This document shows positions 1 through 13,200 of a stretch of DNA of 64,000 nucleotides, one piece after another. The notes beneath the pieces are model-generated. The model was given only the letters and a program-made list of their open reading frames with translations, did not search any database and was not told the DNA's origin. The number at the start of each line of letters is the position of its first letter. Positions within the stretch are counted from its first letter, which is position 1. The DNA is from Notamacropus eugenii (lineage: Eukaryota; Chordata; Mammalia; Diprotodontia; Macropodidae): contig NC_092872.1 in assembly GCF_028372415.1 (NCBI RefSeq), positions 282,103,206 through 282,167,205 on the forward strand. The letters are read 5' to 3'. A program made the position numbers and the translations under genes.

Positions 1-827
1 TTTTCATTCATTCAGATCTGTCTCAGTTCCTTCTCCTGGCCCGGCCCCACCCCCACCCCCACAGGGCCCGGAAGATTACTTGGCGCAGACCTGCCTTCTC
101 TGGGTATCCATTCACGTGCCCCATGCACTCTTTACGTCCGATAGACGGGGAGCTCTTACGGCCCCCGGCTCTCTAGCACGGGCTGGTCCACAGCCTCGGG
201 ACTGCTTTCCCGCCTCTGGGCCTTTGGCGGCGGCCCGAACCGGACCCACCAGGCCAGTTCCAGTGGGACAACTCAGCGGCCCTCCCCTCCCCGAGGGCGT
301 CCTGCCCCACCGAAGGTCTCTGCAGGGCCAAGAGCTGCGTGGTTACCTCGGGCTTCAGGGGCCTTAAACCCAATCGCCGCGGGATCCCCGGGACTGGACC
401 CTGGTCTGGCCCAAGCCCCGCTGCGGGGCTACCTCGGGGCCCTCCCCCGTGGGCTGTTTGTACTGAGGGGCCGCCCTGCAGCTGGCTCTGGGAGAGCCTC
501 GCACAGCGCAGTCCTGCCCCCTCCATCCAAACCCGCGGCCGCTCCTGGGGGGGTCCGGGCGGGATCTTCAGCCCTGGCCCAACACGGGGCGGGCTCCCAG
601 CTCCGCGGCGCACTGCCCGACTGCCGTCCTGGGCCTCAGTTTCCCCCTCAAGTACAACGAGCCCCTTAAACCGCGCGTCCTCAGGCAGCCGGGCTCCCGG
701 GCCTGTTTTCCTAGCCACGCCCCCAGACAGCGAGGAGGAGAGGGGGAGGAGAAGGGGGGAAGAGAAGAGGAGGGCGACGAGAGGAGCAATAAATCTCGTG
801 AGACTTTGTCTGCCTCGAGGGGAGCAG

Positions 828-837
828 GCGCATGCGC
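828..837 (+). promoter_or_regulatory. NRF1-type site, perfect palindrome
   Basis: GCGCATGCGC is seen directly and fits the NRF1 consensus YGCGCAYGCGCR. A second, half-degenerate copy (TGCGCATGCC) lies at 887-896. NRF1 sites are typical of CpG-island promoters of housekeeping genes. Binding is inferred. Confidence 0.6.
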
Positions 838-1013
838 AAGGCCAGTTTAGCGTGGAAGCGTCGCCTTGCGCCGGAGGTGGTGAACCTGCGCATGCCCAGG
901 GACGGGGGGGGGGGGGGGGGGGGGGGCGAGGGAAAGGTGGCCTGCCCTCGCGAGATTTTGCATGGCGACGCTTCCGTCTCCCGTGCGACCGTCCTTCCTT
1001 CCTTCCTGCCAGG

Positions 1014-1022
1014 GCGGAAGTG
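1014..1022 (+). promoter_or_regulatory. ETS/GABP-type site upstream of EDRF1 exon 1
   Basis: GCGGAAGTG is seen about 110 bp upstream of the start codon. It is a good match to the ETS-family core (CCGGAAGTG) common near start sites of CpG-island promoters. Function is inferred from position only. Confidence 0.45.
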
Positions 1023-1133
1023 GTCTGTGAAGAGCAGTGGGAGTCGCTGCCCAGGAGGCGGGGGGTCCCTCCTTCCGCCCGTTCCGGAGGGAGGCCGGGG
1101 CCGGGCCGGAGCCTGGCCTGCGGCGGAGCCGCC

Positions 1134-1229
1134 ATGGCGGATCCCAGGGAGGCGGGCGCCGAGACACCGCCGGGGCCCAGCGGGCTGAGCGCCCTCCCGG
1201 GAGAGGCGGCCGAGGAGCCGGCTCCGCAG
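1134..1229 (+). CDS. EDRF1: EDRF1 coding exon 1
   Basis: Encodes residues 1-32, a low-complexity Ala/Pro/Glu/Gly N-terminus. It ends at CAG|gtaacc in phase 0. The start is the first ATG compatible with the family and has a strong Kozak context. Confidence 0.93.
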
Positions 1230-4200
1230 GTAACCGCGAGGGGCCCCGGCAGGCCTCCCAGGGCGGGCACCTCCTTTCTTTTCTTAACGTCTGCAGGGCA
1301 GAGCCGACGGGGATCCGGCTCTGGAGGAGCTCGGTGTGGATCCTGGGCGGGGCTCTGGAGGCTTTGGGCCTCTAAGCGAAAGGGGCCGGGACCCCGATGG
1401 GGGCTGGCATCCTTGGTCACTCCCGGACCTCCGCATTAGGGGCAGAGCCCGGCTGCACCGCCCTAGGGCGGCCGCAAGGTGGGGCGCGCCCTCCTGGGAT
1501 CCGCCAGCCCCGGCCGCTCCTTTACCTTGTTACAAAGTAATTCTACAGTCACCCGAGTGCCTGGCCTAGGATGGGGCGAAGCTAAAGGCTGGTAGAGGGA
1601 GATTTGAAGGTTGGCAGAGAGTGAGAACACGTCAATGCCTGTGAATAGAAAGACTCGGGACTACCCCATCTGGCCTGCGTCTGACCCTAAGGGACCCTTT
1701 GCACAAGTACTGGCCTGGTTTGACGTTTCCTTGTTAATGAGTCAGAAGGTACCTGTCAGGGACGTTGTGCAGGCCTTGCTCTGTTGTTGTTCGAGTCAGA
1801 CTGAGACCCGGGAAGGACCTTAGCTTGAAAGGGCCAAATCTCCCGTGGCATGCTGGCCTGTCTCCAGTGGTCCTGATCCATTCTGGCTCTGGAGGAGAAA
1901 GTGAGGCTGGTGACTTGGCACAGCCCTGCCTCACTTAAATCCAATCCACTTGTAAGCCATGGCATCCCCTTCCTGAGGTTATGGTCCTGTTCCAGATGAA
2001 AGGACAAACAAAAGGAAAAAGTACTATTCCAGCCTTCAAAGGGTACCCATAAGGAGGGGGACATCATGTAAGCAGTTAGACAACATGCAGAGTCTATGAA
2101 GGTGAACCCTAGGGGAATGTGGGTAAGGAAACACCCCAAGAAGGGCCTCCTACAGTAGGTAGGATTAAAACAAAATTAAAGGAAGCCAGGGTGGGCTGGC
2201 AAGCATTCTGAGCATGAGGGAACAGCCAGTGCAAAGAATTGGGAGTCAGGAGATGGTATCCTGTTGTGCAGAGTTCAGCAAGGAGCCCCAAGTTTCTTGA
2301 TTGTAGAGTTTGTGGAAGGCAGCAAATGGTGAGAAAATGGAAAAGGTCAGAAAGGGTCAGGTTGTGTAGAGCTTTATGTGTCAAAAGGGGGATTTCTGTT
2401 TGATCCTAGGAGTGATGGGGCTACTTGAGGCCGAGTTCTGACATGTGACAGTCAGGCCTGACTCAAGCCACCAAGAAGATGAGTGCTTGTGAGGCTGAGG
2501 TACAGGAGAGACTGACCTCTGAAATGTTGGGAGAACAGAAAGTGGAAGAGGACCCTGAGGAGGGAGCAGAGGCACCAGGAGGGTGGGGAACTGCAGTGGG
2601 ACTTGAGGTCCCATACCTGAAGAGTAGAGAGCAAGGTCAGATTCAATGGTGTCACTGAGGAGAAAAGATAGGAAAGGGAGGAAAGTAAGCCCACGGTTGA
2701 GATGGAGGAATTATGGTAGTCATGACCATAGAACAGTTGTGTGAGGTGGAAACATGCCATATCTTGTCTCAGTCCAACATTTATGAGATGTTTTCTCCCT
2801 GTGAATGAGGGTGATACTGGAGAGCACTCTGTAGCCAGAGGCCCCGGGTCACTAGTGACTAATTGGCTCCTTTCAGTCTGATCTGGTGCTCAGTTTTTAT
2901 ATGTCAAATGAAGGAGTCTGAGGTCCATTCCTGCTCTAAAACCTGTGAATCTTTTATATGAGAGACATCTTATCACCATTTAACAGAGAAAGAAACACTT
3001 AGGTTAAGAATAGCTCACAGTCCCATTTTGTTTTCAGACCTGCAGAGCACTTAATAATCCTGTGGAAAACAATGTGGCTGTTCCAGTTTTACAGAAGGAA
3101 AAACCGAGGCCCCAAATCAGCTCAGCTTGAGAAAGTGATTTTTCTGGGGTCATATAGGTCGTAGCTGACAAGTCTGGGTTCCCTAGTCTCATGCAATTTT
3201 GGAGTCGCTGGTCTGAATGAGACCATCTAGATCACATAGGTCAGTCTTCGTTTTACTGATGAGGAAACAAGCCTAAGTTAAAATGAATGAGGTGCTGAAG
3301 GTGACCCAGTTAATTCACAGCAGAGCCAGGTTCAAGGGACCATGACAAATGGCCATTCTGAGCTACCCCTAGTGTAAGACTAGCTGAGCCTCTGAGAAGA
3401 GTCTGACCATGGAGGGGATGCAGGGTCATCTGGGAGGGAATCCAGCGTAGCAGTGCAGTGAGTGAGCATTTATCAAGGGCTCCCCGTATGGTGAGTTTCC
3501 AAGAATGAGTGTGACCCTCATGTTCTTATTGAGAACAAGCCCTTCAAAGATAGCTCATAAGCAGCACAGATAGATGGGCCTGCAAGTGCAAGACCCAGGG
3601 GGCCTGAGGCTAGGGACTGGGCCAGGGCTTGCAGGGCATGTGTGGGCCTAGATGGCAGGGGGCACAAGGAGGGAAGGGTACCCCTGCTGGTTCTCCTTAA
3701 ACTTAGGCATTAAGCCCTTTCCCCTCTCCCACTTAGTACCCACAGAAATGACTTAACCAAAATCCCTTCTTGATTATGTAAATTATTTATGGCTTATTTC
3801 TACATTTTATTTCTTCTGTGCCCAGGGTCACTCAGCTAGTAAGTGTCTGAAGCTGGATTTGAACTCAGGAAGATGAGTCTACTGACTCTAGGCCCAGCAC
3901 TCTATCCATTCTGCTGCCTAGCTGCCCCTTCACATTTTATTTAGGACAAGTCCAAAAGTAGCTTACATGGTGGATAGGTCAATTGTAAGCTAAAGAGTAA
4001 AACGTAAGTTATAATTATTGACTAGTTTGTGTTATTTTGAAAGTAACAGATAAAAAGGGCCACTCTAAATGTAAGTTTCTCTACAATCAGGAATAAACAG
4101 TGTACAGTTAAGCTGTGTGGAATGAGTCCATTCCTTATAAAAGTCTTTTTTTCCCTAAATAATGGTACAAAATTTTTGGTTCCTTTTAGTAACCTTGATC

Positions 4201-7200
4201 AAATAATCTGTTTTAATAAAAAAACAAACTTTTTTTTACATAGTGCTAAGAGAGATATGAGTGCTGTGCTTTTGCCAAACAGGGATCAGTGTTACTTGTG
4301 GGAGGCAATGAAGTGAAGAGTAGGGCTGTGGTGAAGTATTCATCTGCCCCTCCACGTGCTGCCTTTGCCCGCCTCGAAGAGAAAACAGACCTCAAGCTTC
4401 CACCTGCCAACTGGCTACGGGAAAGTGCCAAACTTGGCCCAGCAGGAACCACCATTCTGGGCAACAGTAAGAGGAGCAAACCCTTCTCAAGGTAAGCCAG
4501 CATCCCACATGCCTGGAACTTTGCCTTCTCTCTGTCTGTTCTTGCTAGGACTAAGTGTATCTGTAATGACAGTCAGCCTGGAAGCAGATATGATGCTCTA
4601 TCTTTGGATTCTTTACACCTAATCTCTCATATTGAATAATTGAATACATGGAGGTAATGTTTGCATAATACTTGGAAACTTGGAGAGGTAGACTTAAAAT
4701 GGGTGGGGGTTGGAATGGACATAGGCATCCAGAGTGACATGCTTTACAGTGACATTAGGCATCTTTACAGATTCATGTTAGTGTTTGCTAGAAATTCTGC
4801 GTTCATAAGGAATTGCTGATCATGGAATGACAGGATGGATATTTAAAAGCTGGAAGATTCTTTATAATGGTTGCTGGTCCAGCTCCCCCTTTTTACATGA
4901 CCCAGCTGAGGCCCAGAGAGATGAAGCAGTTTGCCCAAGGTCATACTGATAGTAAATGGGCAGGGTTGAGGTCAGATGCTCTAGTTTTCAGTCCTGTGCC
5001 TTTTCTGTTATCCAACATGGCTGCCCTGTAGTCTCCACGCCAGACTCCCACATATTTAGCCTGTTGTCAGTACCTTGAAGGATCTGTGATTGATTGATGC
5101 TAACTGCAGCCCCACTATTTGGTAGATGTCCTTTCGCCAATGGTGCTGAACCAGGCTGAGGAACATGGAACCATTCATCAGCTTATTGCCCTTTGCTGAA
5201 GCTGTAAGAGAGGGGTTTGTAGATCTGCCTGAAAGGCTTCTCTAGGAACTAAAGCTCTCATGTTGAGAATTTGAATCCATGGCTTCAATGTTTCATGTTT
5301 CTTTTGTGTTCATAAAACCCTCGGAGTTGAGAATTTGAAGGAAGTAGAGCACCTCGCCCAGCCTCTCATTTTATAGATGAAGAAACAGAGTCATAGAAGT
5401 CACTCAGAACGCTGAGCAAGGATTCAAACCCAACTCCTCGATTTTAGAGCCACCATTTATAGTCCTTATTTATTTGAATGACTCCTGTCTAGAAGTTTGT
5501 TTCTCTTTTCATTGAATCAGTGAGTCCAGGGAGCCATTCCTTTGAACAGAGACTACACTGGCTTTAGAGCCCAAGACCTTGGGTTCAGATGCCATCTGCT
5601 ACAGGCACCATCTTGAACAAGTTACTTCACCCTCTTGACTTCAGTTTCCTCATTGGTAAAAAGAAGGAATTAGATTAGGAAAGAAATGATCTCTGAGGTC
5701 CCTCATAGGTCTAAATCCTGTGAGCCTCTTTCTTGGGAGGCTGCTAGTACCTTCAGGGGGAGGGCTTTGACACCTAGCCCCCCCAACCCCTCAGTAAAGC
5801 AAAAAAGTTACTCCTCATTGTGGCTACTGGGTATGGTCCTATAAATGTTAGACTGTGAGTCACTTGTGTACAATACCACTTTTTAAAATGGAGTCATTTA
5901 TTAGAACCACATCCTTTACATCCCTTGGCTATACTTAAAATTGCAAAATGGGAACACTTCTCAAGATTCTGAAGTCCTCAATGTTTTTACCATGTTAAAA
6001 ACATGCGCTAATTAATATGTCCATCTTTGTCTAATGACATGTTTCCTGTGTCCAAAATGCAGCAAAGCCTTCCCAGTCTAGGAGGTGATTTAATCCAAAC
6101 CTCTTGTGTTATGGAGAGGGAACAGAGGCTATGGAATTAAGTGACTTACCCAAAGTCATGTAGCTCATAAGTCTCAGAAGTGAGACTTTATCTTGTATCT
6201 TGCTGAGTCAGGATAATGAAATAACAAAATCACTTACTCTTATAATTCTCTCAGGATCACTGTGAAGTGCACCATGCACTATTCCGTGGCTTCTGCACTG
6301 ATGTAGCGAAAAGGTCCCCAAATGTAATTTTGGTGTTCTGCTCTATTTTCTCCCCCTACACCAAAATGAAATCTCTTTTATTGGTTGCTTCCTTGTACAC
6401 AAAGTGGATTTTAGAATTTAAGAGGAAAGGAACAAGCATTTATTCAACTATTACTATGTGCCAGGCACTGTGCAGATAAATCATTTGGTGAGTTTTATAA
6501 TCATAAAAATATTAAATTGAGTAATTTTAGTGATTTCGAACTCCACCTCAACTAAGGCTCTTAAAGCAAGGATTCTTAACTTTTTTTGCATCAAGAACCC
6601 CTTTGATAGCCCATTGGCAGTCTGCTGAAGCCTAAGGATGTCTTTTAAGGATAAATTTTTTAAAATTTATAAAGAAAGGAAATGGTATATTTTAATTAAA
6701 GCTCAATGAAAATAAAGGTGTAGTTTTTTTCCCGACCCACGTTCATGGCACCCTGAAATCTGTCCATAGGGTTCATGAATACCAAATTAAGAAGCTTTGT
6801 TCTACATGGTATTATATGCTCCTTTTTAATCCATGGTTTCTTTCTCCCTAATAGCTTTGGTATGGCATATGACTTCATTGACTCTGTTGGAAATGATGTG
6901 GACGTTGTATCTGATTCCGAAGTATGTACCCACCATTGCTTATCTTCTTGACAGCGTCAGTCTTTAAAGTTGGTTGATTGGGAGTTGATCTGGTTCATCT
7001 GCCTTAGGGAGACCTTGGTGCACAAGGGAATGGAGTCTGGATTTAGGGTTTCTCTGGCCCATAATTCTTATCATTTTTGAAAATGTCATATATGCCCATA
7101 TGAACATGGTTAACATGGCGCATGACATAATTTCTCTGATCCTGTTTTTGAAAGCTTGGGTGTCTTAAGTGTAGCTTTTCATAGAAAGTATTTATTTATT

Positions 7201-10200
7201 TGTACATAAACCCAAATGGGTTGTTGTAGTCTAAATGAAAGCTAAAACAATTAGAATTGCTTTCCACATTATTGTTTTTTGTTTTGTTTTTCTGTTCTAA
7301 GAACATCAAAAAGCTCCTAAAGATTCCCTATAGTAAGTCCCATGTCAGCATGGCGGTCCATCGCATTGGAAGGACTCTTCTTCTGGATGAACTTGATATT
7401 CAGGAACTCTTTATGAGATCATCCCAGGTAAAATGATTATAGGAAAACCAGCCATAGTCTGTGTTAAGATCTTTATTAAAGTGTTTTCAAATCTAATCTT
7501 TGATTAGGATGTATTAGTTGCAATAAATGGAAAAAAATATGTTGATTCTCTAATGTTCTAATATAGTAAAATGTACTTTGAAAGATGCATAATTGCTGTC
7601 AAGGCAGATTATAATGCCTTTGCTTTTCCCTGAGTCTTTCATAGAGTATCCACCCAATGCCCCAGAAGCCATCTTTCTCTTCTGTTAATGTCTTGGAAGT
7701 ACAAGAATGACATTCACATTGTTGTGTCTGCTGGTTTTCATTCTTGCTACATGACCAGCCCATCTCCTTCATTCTCCAAAATTTTGGTCTCAGGAACCCT
7801 TTATCTTTTTATAATTAAGGACCTCAGATCTTTTGTTTTGGGGGATTATGTATATTGATATTAAATTAAATGAATTATTGTGAAAATAGTCTCAGCCTCA
7901 TGGGCCTCCAGACACACTTTGAAAACTATTGTACTCAATGAAGCTCCATGAAGATGGGGGCTGGATCTTAAATCTTCACAGAGAGGTCTCTCTATTCATT
8001 GGGCACTTAATTTTGTTTTTTTCCTTTAGACAGGAATACATATTTTTCCTCATTTGTCCAGTTCTCAGCCCAGCACCTGGCATTTAAGAAGTAGCCAGGG
8101 CATGGCCCCTTTAATGAGGCAAAGAAAAAGAAACACGTCAGGCTGGGAGGGAAACGGTAACAGTTACTATTGATAATCACACTAAAGCTGGGAGGGTCCA
8201 GAAGAACCCTTAGGCAGGGGCCCATTGGTGTCTGTGCTTCAAAGTGCAGTAGATTTTAGGAAAGGACAGGATAGGGAAGGGAAGAGGCCAGTAAAACCAA
8301 AGTCAACTGGGTATCTTTTGGCCATCCAAATTTACCTTCCTTTGGAGAGAAGGAGGGGGAAGGGTGCAGGAAGTAGACAGGAGAAGAGGAACTGAGTTAC
8401 CCAGCTAGCTGGGTCCCCATTCAGCCAGCTGTGTCTATTCACCAGGTTGTGTTCGTCCTTTGTTGCCAAAGAAAACCGGGCCATTATTCTTAAACAGGCC
8501 TATTCAGTGATTGGGCGTTTCCTCACCCTAAGTGAGAACCTGCACAGACCTTAGCCTAAAGGGGTCCCAGTGCATCCTGGGTCATCTCCAGTCATCTTGA
8601 TGAATATCTGGTCACTGGATTCAGATGGCTCTGGAGGAGAAGTGAGGCTGGTGACCTTTTACAGCCCTCCCTCTCAAAACAAAGTCAAGTGCAAGTCGTC
8701 ATCATTTCTCCGATGGCATGATATTCTTCAGCAGCGAAGGACGAACACAGCAACAACCTGGCATTTAATAAGTAGGTGCTAATTAAAAGTAGATTGGCCA
8801 ACTGACTATCCTGCTTCTCACTTGCAAGTCATTGTTAACATGTTGTAGCCAGTTTTTGCCACTGTTGGTCTCTGCTTTGGTGCTCTACCCTGAGGACCAT
8901 ATGGCCTCTCTCTCCAAGTGAAACCAACCCTGTGTGTGGCACCCCCTCCCAGAACGGGAGCTCTTTGAAACTGGAGATGATCGTCATCTTCTGTTTGACT
9001 CTCTAGCCCTTAGTACGGTGCTTTGCACATAGTAAGTCCTTAATGAATTTGTTAATTCGTCCATTCATTCTGTAACTAATTCTTCTGACATCATTCTGTT
9101 CTATGATCCAATCATATAGTATCCCTGGAAGAATAATGGTGTGGCGTAGTTTAGCAGAGATGAGTCATTTGGGTTAATGAAAGGGCTCTATTCAGTCGAT
9201 CAACATTTATTAAACACCCACTGTGTGCCAGGCTCTGTGTTAAGTGCTAGGGATACAGAAGGAGGCAAAAGACAATTCCTGCCCTCAGGGACTTTACAAC
9301 CCATTGGGAGAGATAGATGACACGTACACACCCACCATACCACATTCAGGATAAACAGGAAATACTAACAAACAGGGCTGGGAAAGGCTTCCTGACACAA
9401 TCCAGAGCAGATCACTACAAGAACCCCGACCAGTTTCCTGTTGTGTCCATCTGTGGTCCTCCTCTGGCTTCAGTAGAGTGTCAGGCTATACTAGCTGCAG
9501 TCTCTCTTTTCAACTGCTTTTGGGTTTTTTGTCCAGCGATTAACTGCTCTTTGTGTGTGTGTCCATGTGTCTGTCTCTCCATCAGTCCTCCGCAGTGTTT
9601 GTAGTTACCTCAATTACTGTCTTCAGAAAGAACATTTGTTAAAATTGCCAGTGTTTCTGTAAGGGCATTTTTATTAAATAATATCTGAGAACAGACATTT
9701 CCTGTCCTCTGGAGAAGTGATCTGGGAGCCGTCATGATGCCGTGTTTAATGCCCTCTGCTGTTATTCAGACAGGAGACTGGACGTGGCTCAAGGAGTTCT
9801 ACCAGCGGCTCATCGACCAGAAGTGGCAGCGAAAGAAGAAAAGCAAAGAGCATTGGTACCAGAAGGCAATTCTCTCTAAGTTCTTATATTACAGGTACTT
9901 GGCACCTCCCAGTTCATCCTTCCTACATCCTGGGCTTCATGGAAAAATAAGTAACCTCTTGTTTAAGACAATCTGCATCTCAGCTCTGGTGGGATGGCAT
10001 TGTATTTATTTAAACCTTTTATTCCAAACTTTACGAGCACTTTAGCTGTGGCTGTGTATTCTCAAAAGGCTTCCTGTCCTTGGCCAGGCAGCTTAGCCCC
10101 ATAAGCAGGAAGCGTTGGGGTGTCCTGTCGGTACCTTGGGTACCATTCTTGGGTGGTGGCACTCAGGCATCTGGCTTTGTGTTTCAGCATCAATGGCGAT

Positions 10201-13200
10201 GGTGCTGCTCAGCCTGTCCCATCTGCGGCAGAGCCAGGAGTCCCTCCCAGCCCAGATCAGACACATGATGACACTGAAGGGGCTTCCTGGCCTGCCCCTT
10301 TTGAGATGCCGTCCTCTGTTTCTGATGATCCAAGTGCATCTAACCAGGTCAGTCGGTCAACGCTTCAATGCTCACTTGGGATAGAAAATAAATGGGACGA
10401 AAACTAAAGGGTCAGAGGAAAAGATGGACAGCTCTCCTTGGGACTGTGGATTAAAGGAACAAGAACCCTTTTGTCCACTCATCCTAAGTTGTTGGGTTTC
10501 CAGAGCTCCCATGGAGACTAAATTAGAATTGCAGACAGAATTAATTCACAGAAATTCCCCACATTTTCTTAGTTTCATTGCCACTTATGGGACTCATACA
10601 GTTGTGCATCTATGGGTAGTGAGTTGTCTACTCCATGGATTGTTTGAATTCTCTGTTTTAAGCATGTAGGGGTGCTTAGTGCTGCATCTCACTGAACACA
10701 GTTGGCACTTGCCTGACCTGCTCGGCGCGAACAGGGTCCCAGGTGAAGTAGTTGAAGCACTCATTTCACTTCCCTCCCAGACCAGAGGCAGGAGAAGATG
10801 AACACTTGGACTGTGGGGCAGCTTTGTGTGTTTCCTTTCCAGCTTGGGTCTTCCCCGTTCCCCCTCCTTGTCTTGGGCCTTTCCCATCCCTATTTAATAA
10901 AGAGGAGAACGCTCCCATAAGCACTCTATTTAGTTTCAGACAACAGGATTGGTAAACTTAGAAGAATAAAGGCAAGACAATTGGGTGAATTAATGTGGGG
11001 ATTTTCGTTTCATCACAAATTTAACAGCATTTGGCCATTCTGTGTCCTTTGAATAACTGAAGCGTTACTGAAGACCAGTCATGTTAGTGTTTCCACATTC
11101 TTAATTAATTCTAAACCAGCTTATGATTTAGTCCAGTGCCATTATGGGCTGGTATTTAGGCATATTACCCTTTTAAAAACATGTGGAAAAGCATTCTTCT
11201 GAAGGTTCCAACAGTGCTAGGGGCTTCTAGCTCTTTTTGAGGAAGCCTGCTGGATGTCATCACAGGCAAGAAGATTCTCTGTCCTGGTCTGCACTAGTCT
11301 CTTTGGACCAAAAAAGAATGATTGTAATAAGTTCAGAATCTCAGGAGTGCAGCATAATTTGTTTTTATAGTTTTCTAAATAGAGGGTGAACCTTGTATGC
11401 ATGTACTAATATACTATTAAGTATAACTTAAGTCAAGAGTGTTGTTTTTTAAAATATGGAGTGAGTTTTTTTAGAAGCAATGTAAAGCATCTTAAGGAAA
11501 TGCTTCATTTAATATCATTCCTGTATTTCTTACCTAAAATTAAGAAAAGTAAGCAGTGAAGTTCCCATTCCCACTTAGGTAAAGCTTAAAAGCTTGAGAT
11601 TCAGAAATACAAGAAAGAAAGAAGCTGTGGAAGGTAGGGAGAGTTTGAGGGAGCAAATGGCAAGCAAGACTCCCCAGCCCAGTTGCCCTGCTCTGCACAG
11701 CTCTCTGCCACATAAAACGTCTCCTGCTGTCAAAGGAGTCGGCATCATTGTGCTGCTTTGCCAAAAATTTCATCAGCCCGGCATTCCCTCATCAAAATGC
11801 AAAGAACTCTGGGAAGATTCAGGAGCTGTCTGTCATGTGAAAACTGACCAAGTTGGGCCTTGGGCATTGTGAGATGAGGCAGTGGGTCAGACAGTCGGTA
11901 GGAAACCGAGCCAAAAATGTGCCACGTGCCATAGCGAGTGGAGCATGAGGCACCTGTGGGTCCTGGGCAGGGGCCAACAAGAGGGGGCTGGAATGGGAAG
12001 GTGCCCCAGATGTCCTCGTCACCTTTCAGAATGTTCTGGGGTGAATCTGCATTCTGGAGGAAAGGAAACTCTTCCTTTTCTGTTTTCTTCTTTATTCCCA
12101 TTATAGGAGCTCTGGACCCAGAAGCTAGGGCAATCAGATTTCAGATCAGCTACAGTGTGTATTCAGTAGTCTTCATTGACTAGCCTGGAGCCTATCATCC
12201 AGGGGAAGTGGTTCTGTGATCAAATTACAGACTTATCTGTAGGACACAGAGTGTAATCAAACATACTCAGTTCTATATTGTGACCACTAGAAGGAGAGAG
12301 AGGAAAAAAGAATGGGTAAGAAGCCCTAGTGGGGTGGGGAGGCCATGAGGTGGAGACCTAGCCTCTTTAGAACATGCACACCCAGCTGCAAAGACCCCCA
12401 TTCAGGAGAGCGCACACTGAGCAGGCTCTGGATCCAAGAGCAGTCTGAATAAATGGTGCCAGCATCTTTGGGGTGAGCAGAGTTAGGCCAATAGCCAGAT
12501 TTGTCCTGGGAGCAAGAGGTTTCTTCCTCATCCTGGACTCAGTGCAACTGATCACGAAAGCATGAGCAGGCTCCTGCCATAGCTCATGCCTCTTGCCTTG
12601 TGTGAGTCCGTCCTTTGGGGCAGAATATCACCTTCAAAGGGAGCTTTTGATGTTTTTAGAAAGACAGTAAACCTCACTTGAGGAAGTTCTGATATTGTTT
12701 TCATATCAGTAATTTCACTGTGAGTCATTGCGGCTGTGGTGATGGAGTGCTAATGTAAGCTCCCTGGGGTGAAAAGATGCCGTGACGGGGGTGTTGGGGC
12801 TTCTAATAGACTGGAAAATTGTACTGATTTGTACTTTGAATGTTTGGTTTAGTATACTTGAAAAATAGGCGATTTTATGTGATGACAGCAGAATCACTCC
12901 TTATCCTTGCACTTTTCACAGGGAAGTGAGCCTCTTGAACCCTCATATATAGTGGGGCATGTGGCCTCAGCCCCAAAAGAACAAAACCTGACTACTTTAT
13001 TCAATGACGGTGAGAACAGTCAGGTATGCTTTCTGTGGTATCTGAGCTCAAAGACCTAATTCTCGATTTACTTGATCATTTAAAAGTTGATCTCAATTGG
13101 AATCAGTAGGGAAAAAAGTCCAATTACTTCTAGAAATAGCTTTTTGTAGCATCTGTGATATTTAAATTACTGTGATTGTATAGTATAGTTTCCTTGTTCT

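Larger units (their letters stand above)
130..1500 (+). promoter_or_regulatory. EDRF1: CpG-island promoter of EDRF1
   Basis: The first 1.5 kb is GC-rich and CpG-dense, unlike the CpG-poor remainder, and ends in EDRF1 exon 1. Visible elements are two NRF1-type palindromes (828-837 GCGCATGCGC and 887-896), an ETS-type GCGGAAGTG at 1014-1022 and a run of 23 G at 904-926. No TATA box stands at a useful distance from the start codon, so a TATA-less promoter with initiation between about 950 and 1120 is inferred. Long open frames on both strands here are a by-product of GC richness. The island may also fire leftward, but no gene on the other strand is visible. Confidence 0.75.

Noticed and set aside
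173-1439. Open frames of 415 and 366 codons on opposite strands across the first 1.4 kb.
   Set aside because: Both lie in the CpG island, are rich in Pro, Gly, Ala and Arg, and mirror each other. GC-rich DNA yields such frames by chance. The 366-codon one also runs through EDRF1 exon 1 in a wrong frame and into the intron.
3822-3930. tRNA-like segments in the CORE-SINE copies.
   Set aside because: They are SINE heads, not tRNA genes. No intact cloverleaf with A and B boxes was seen.
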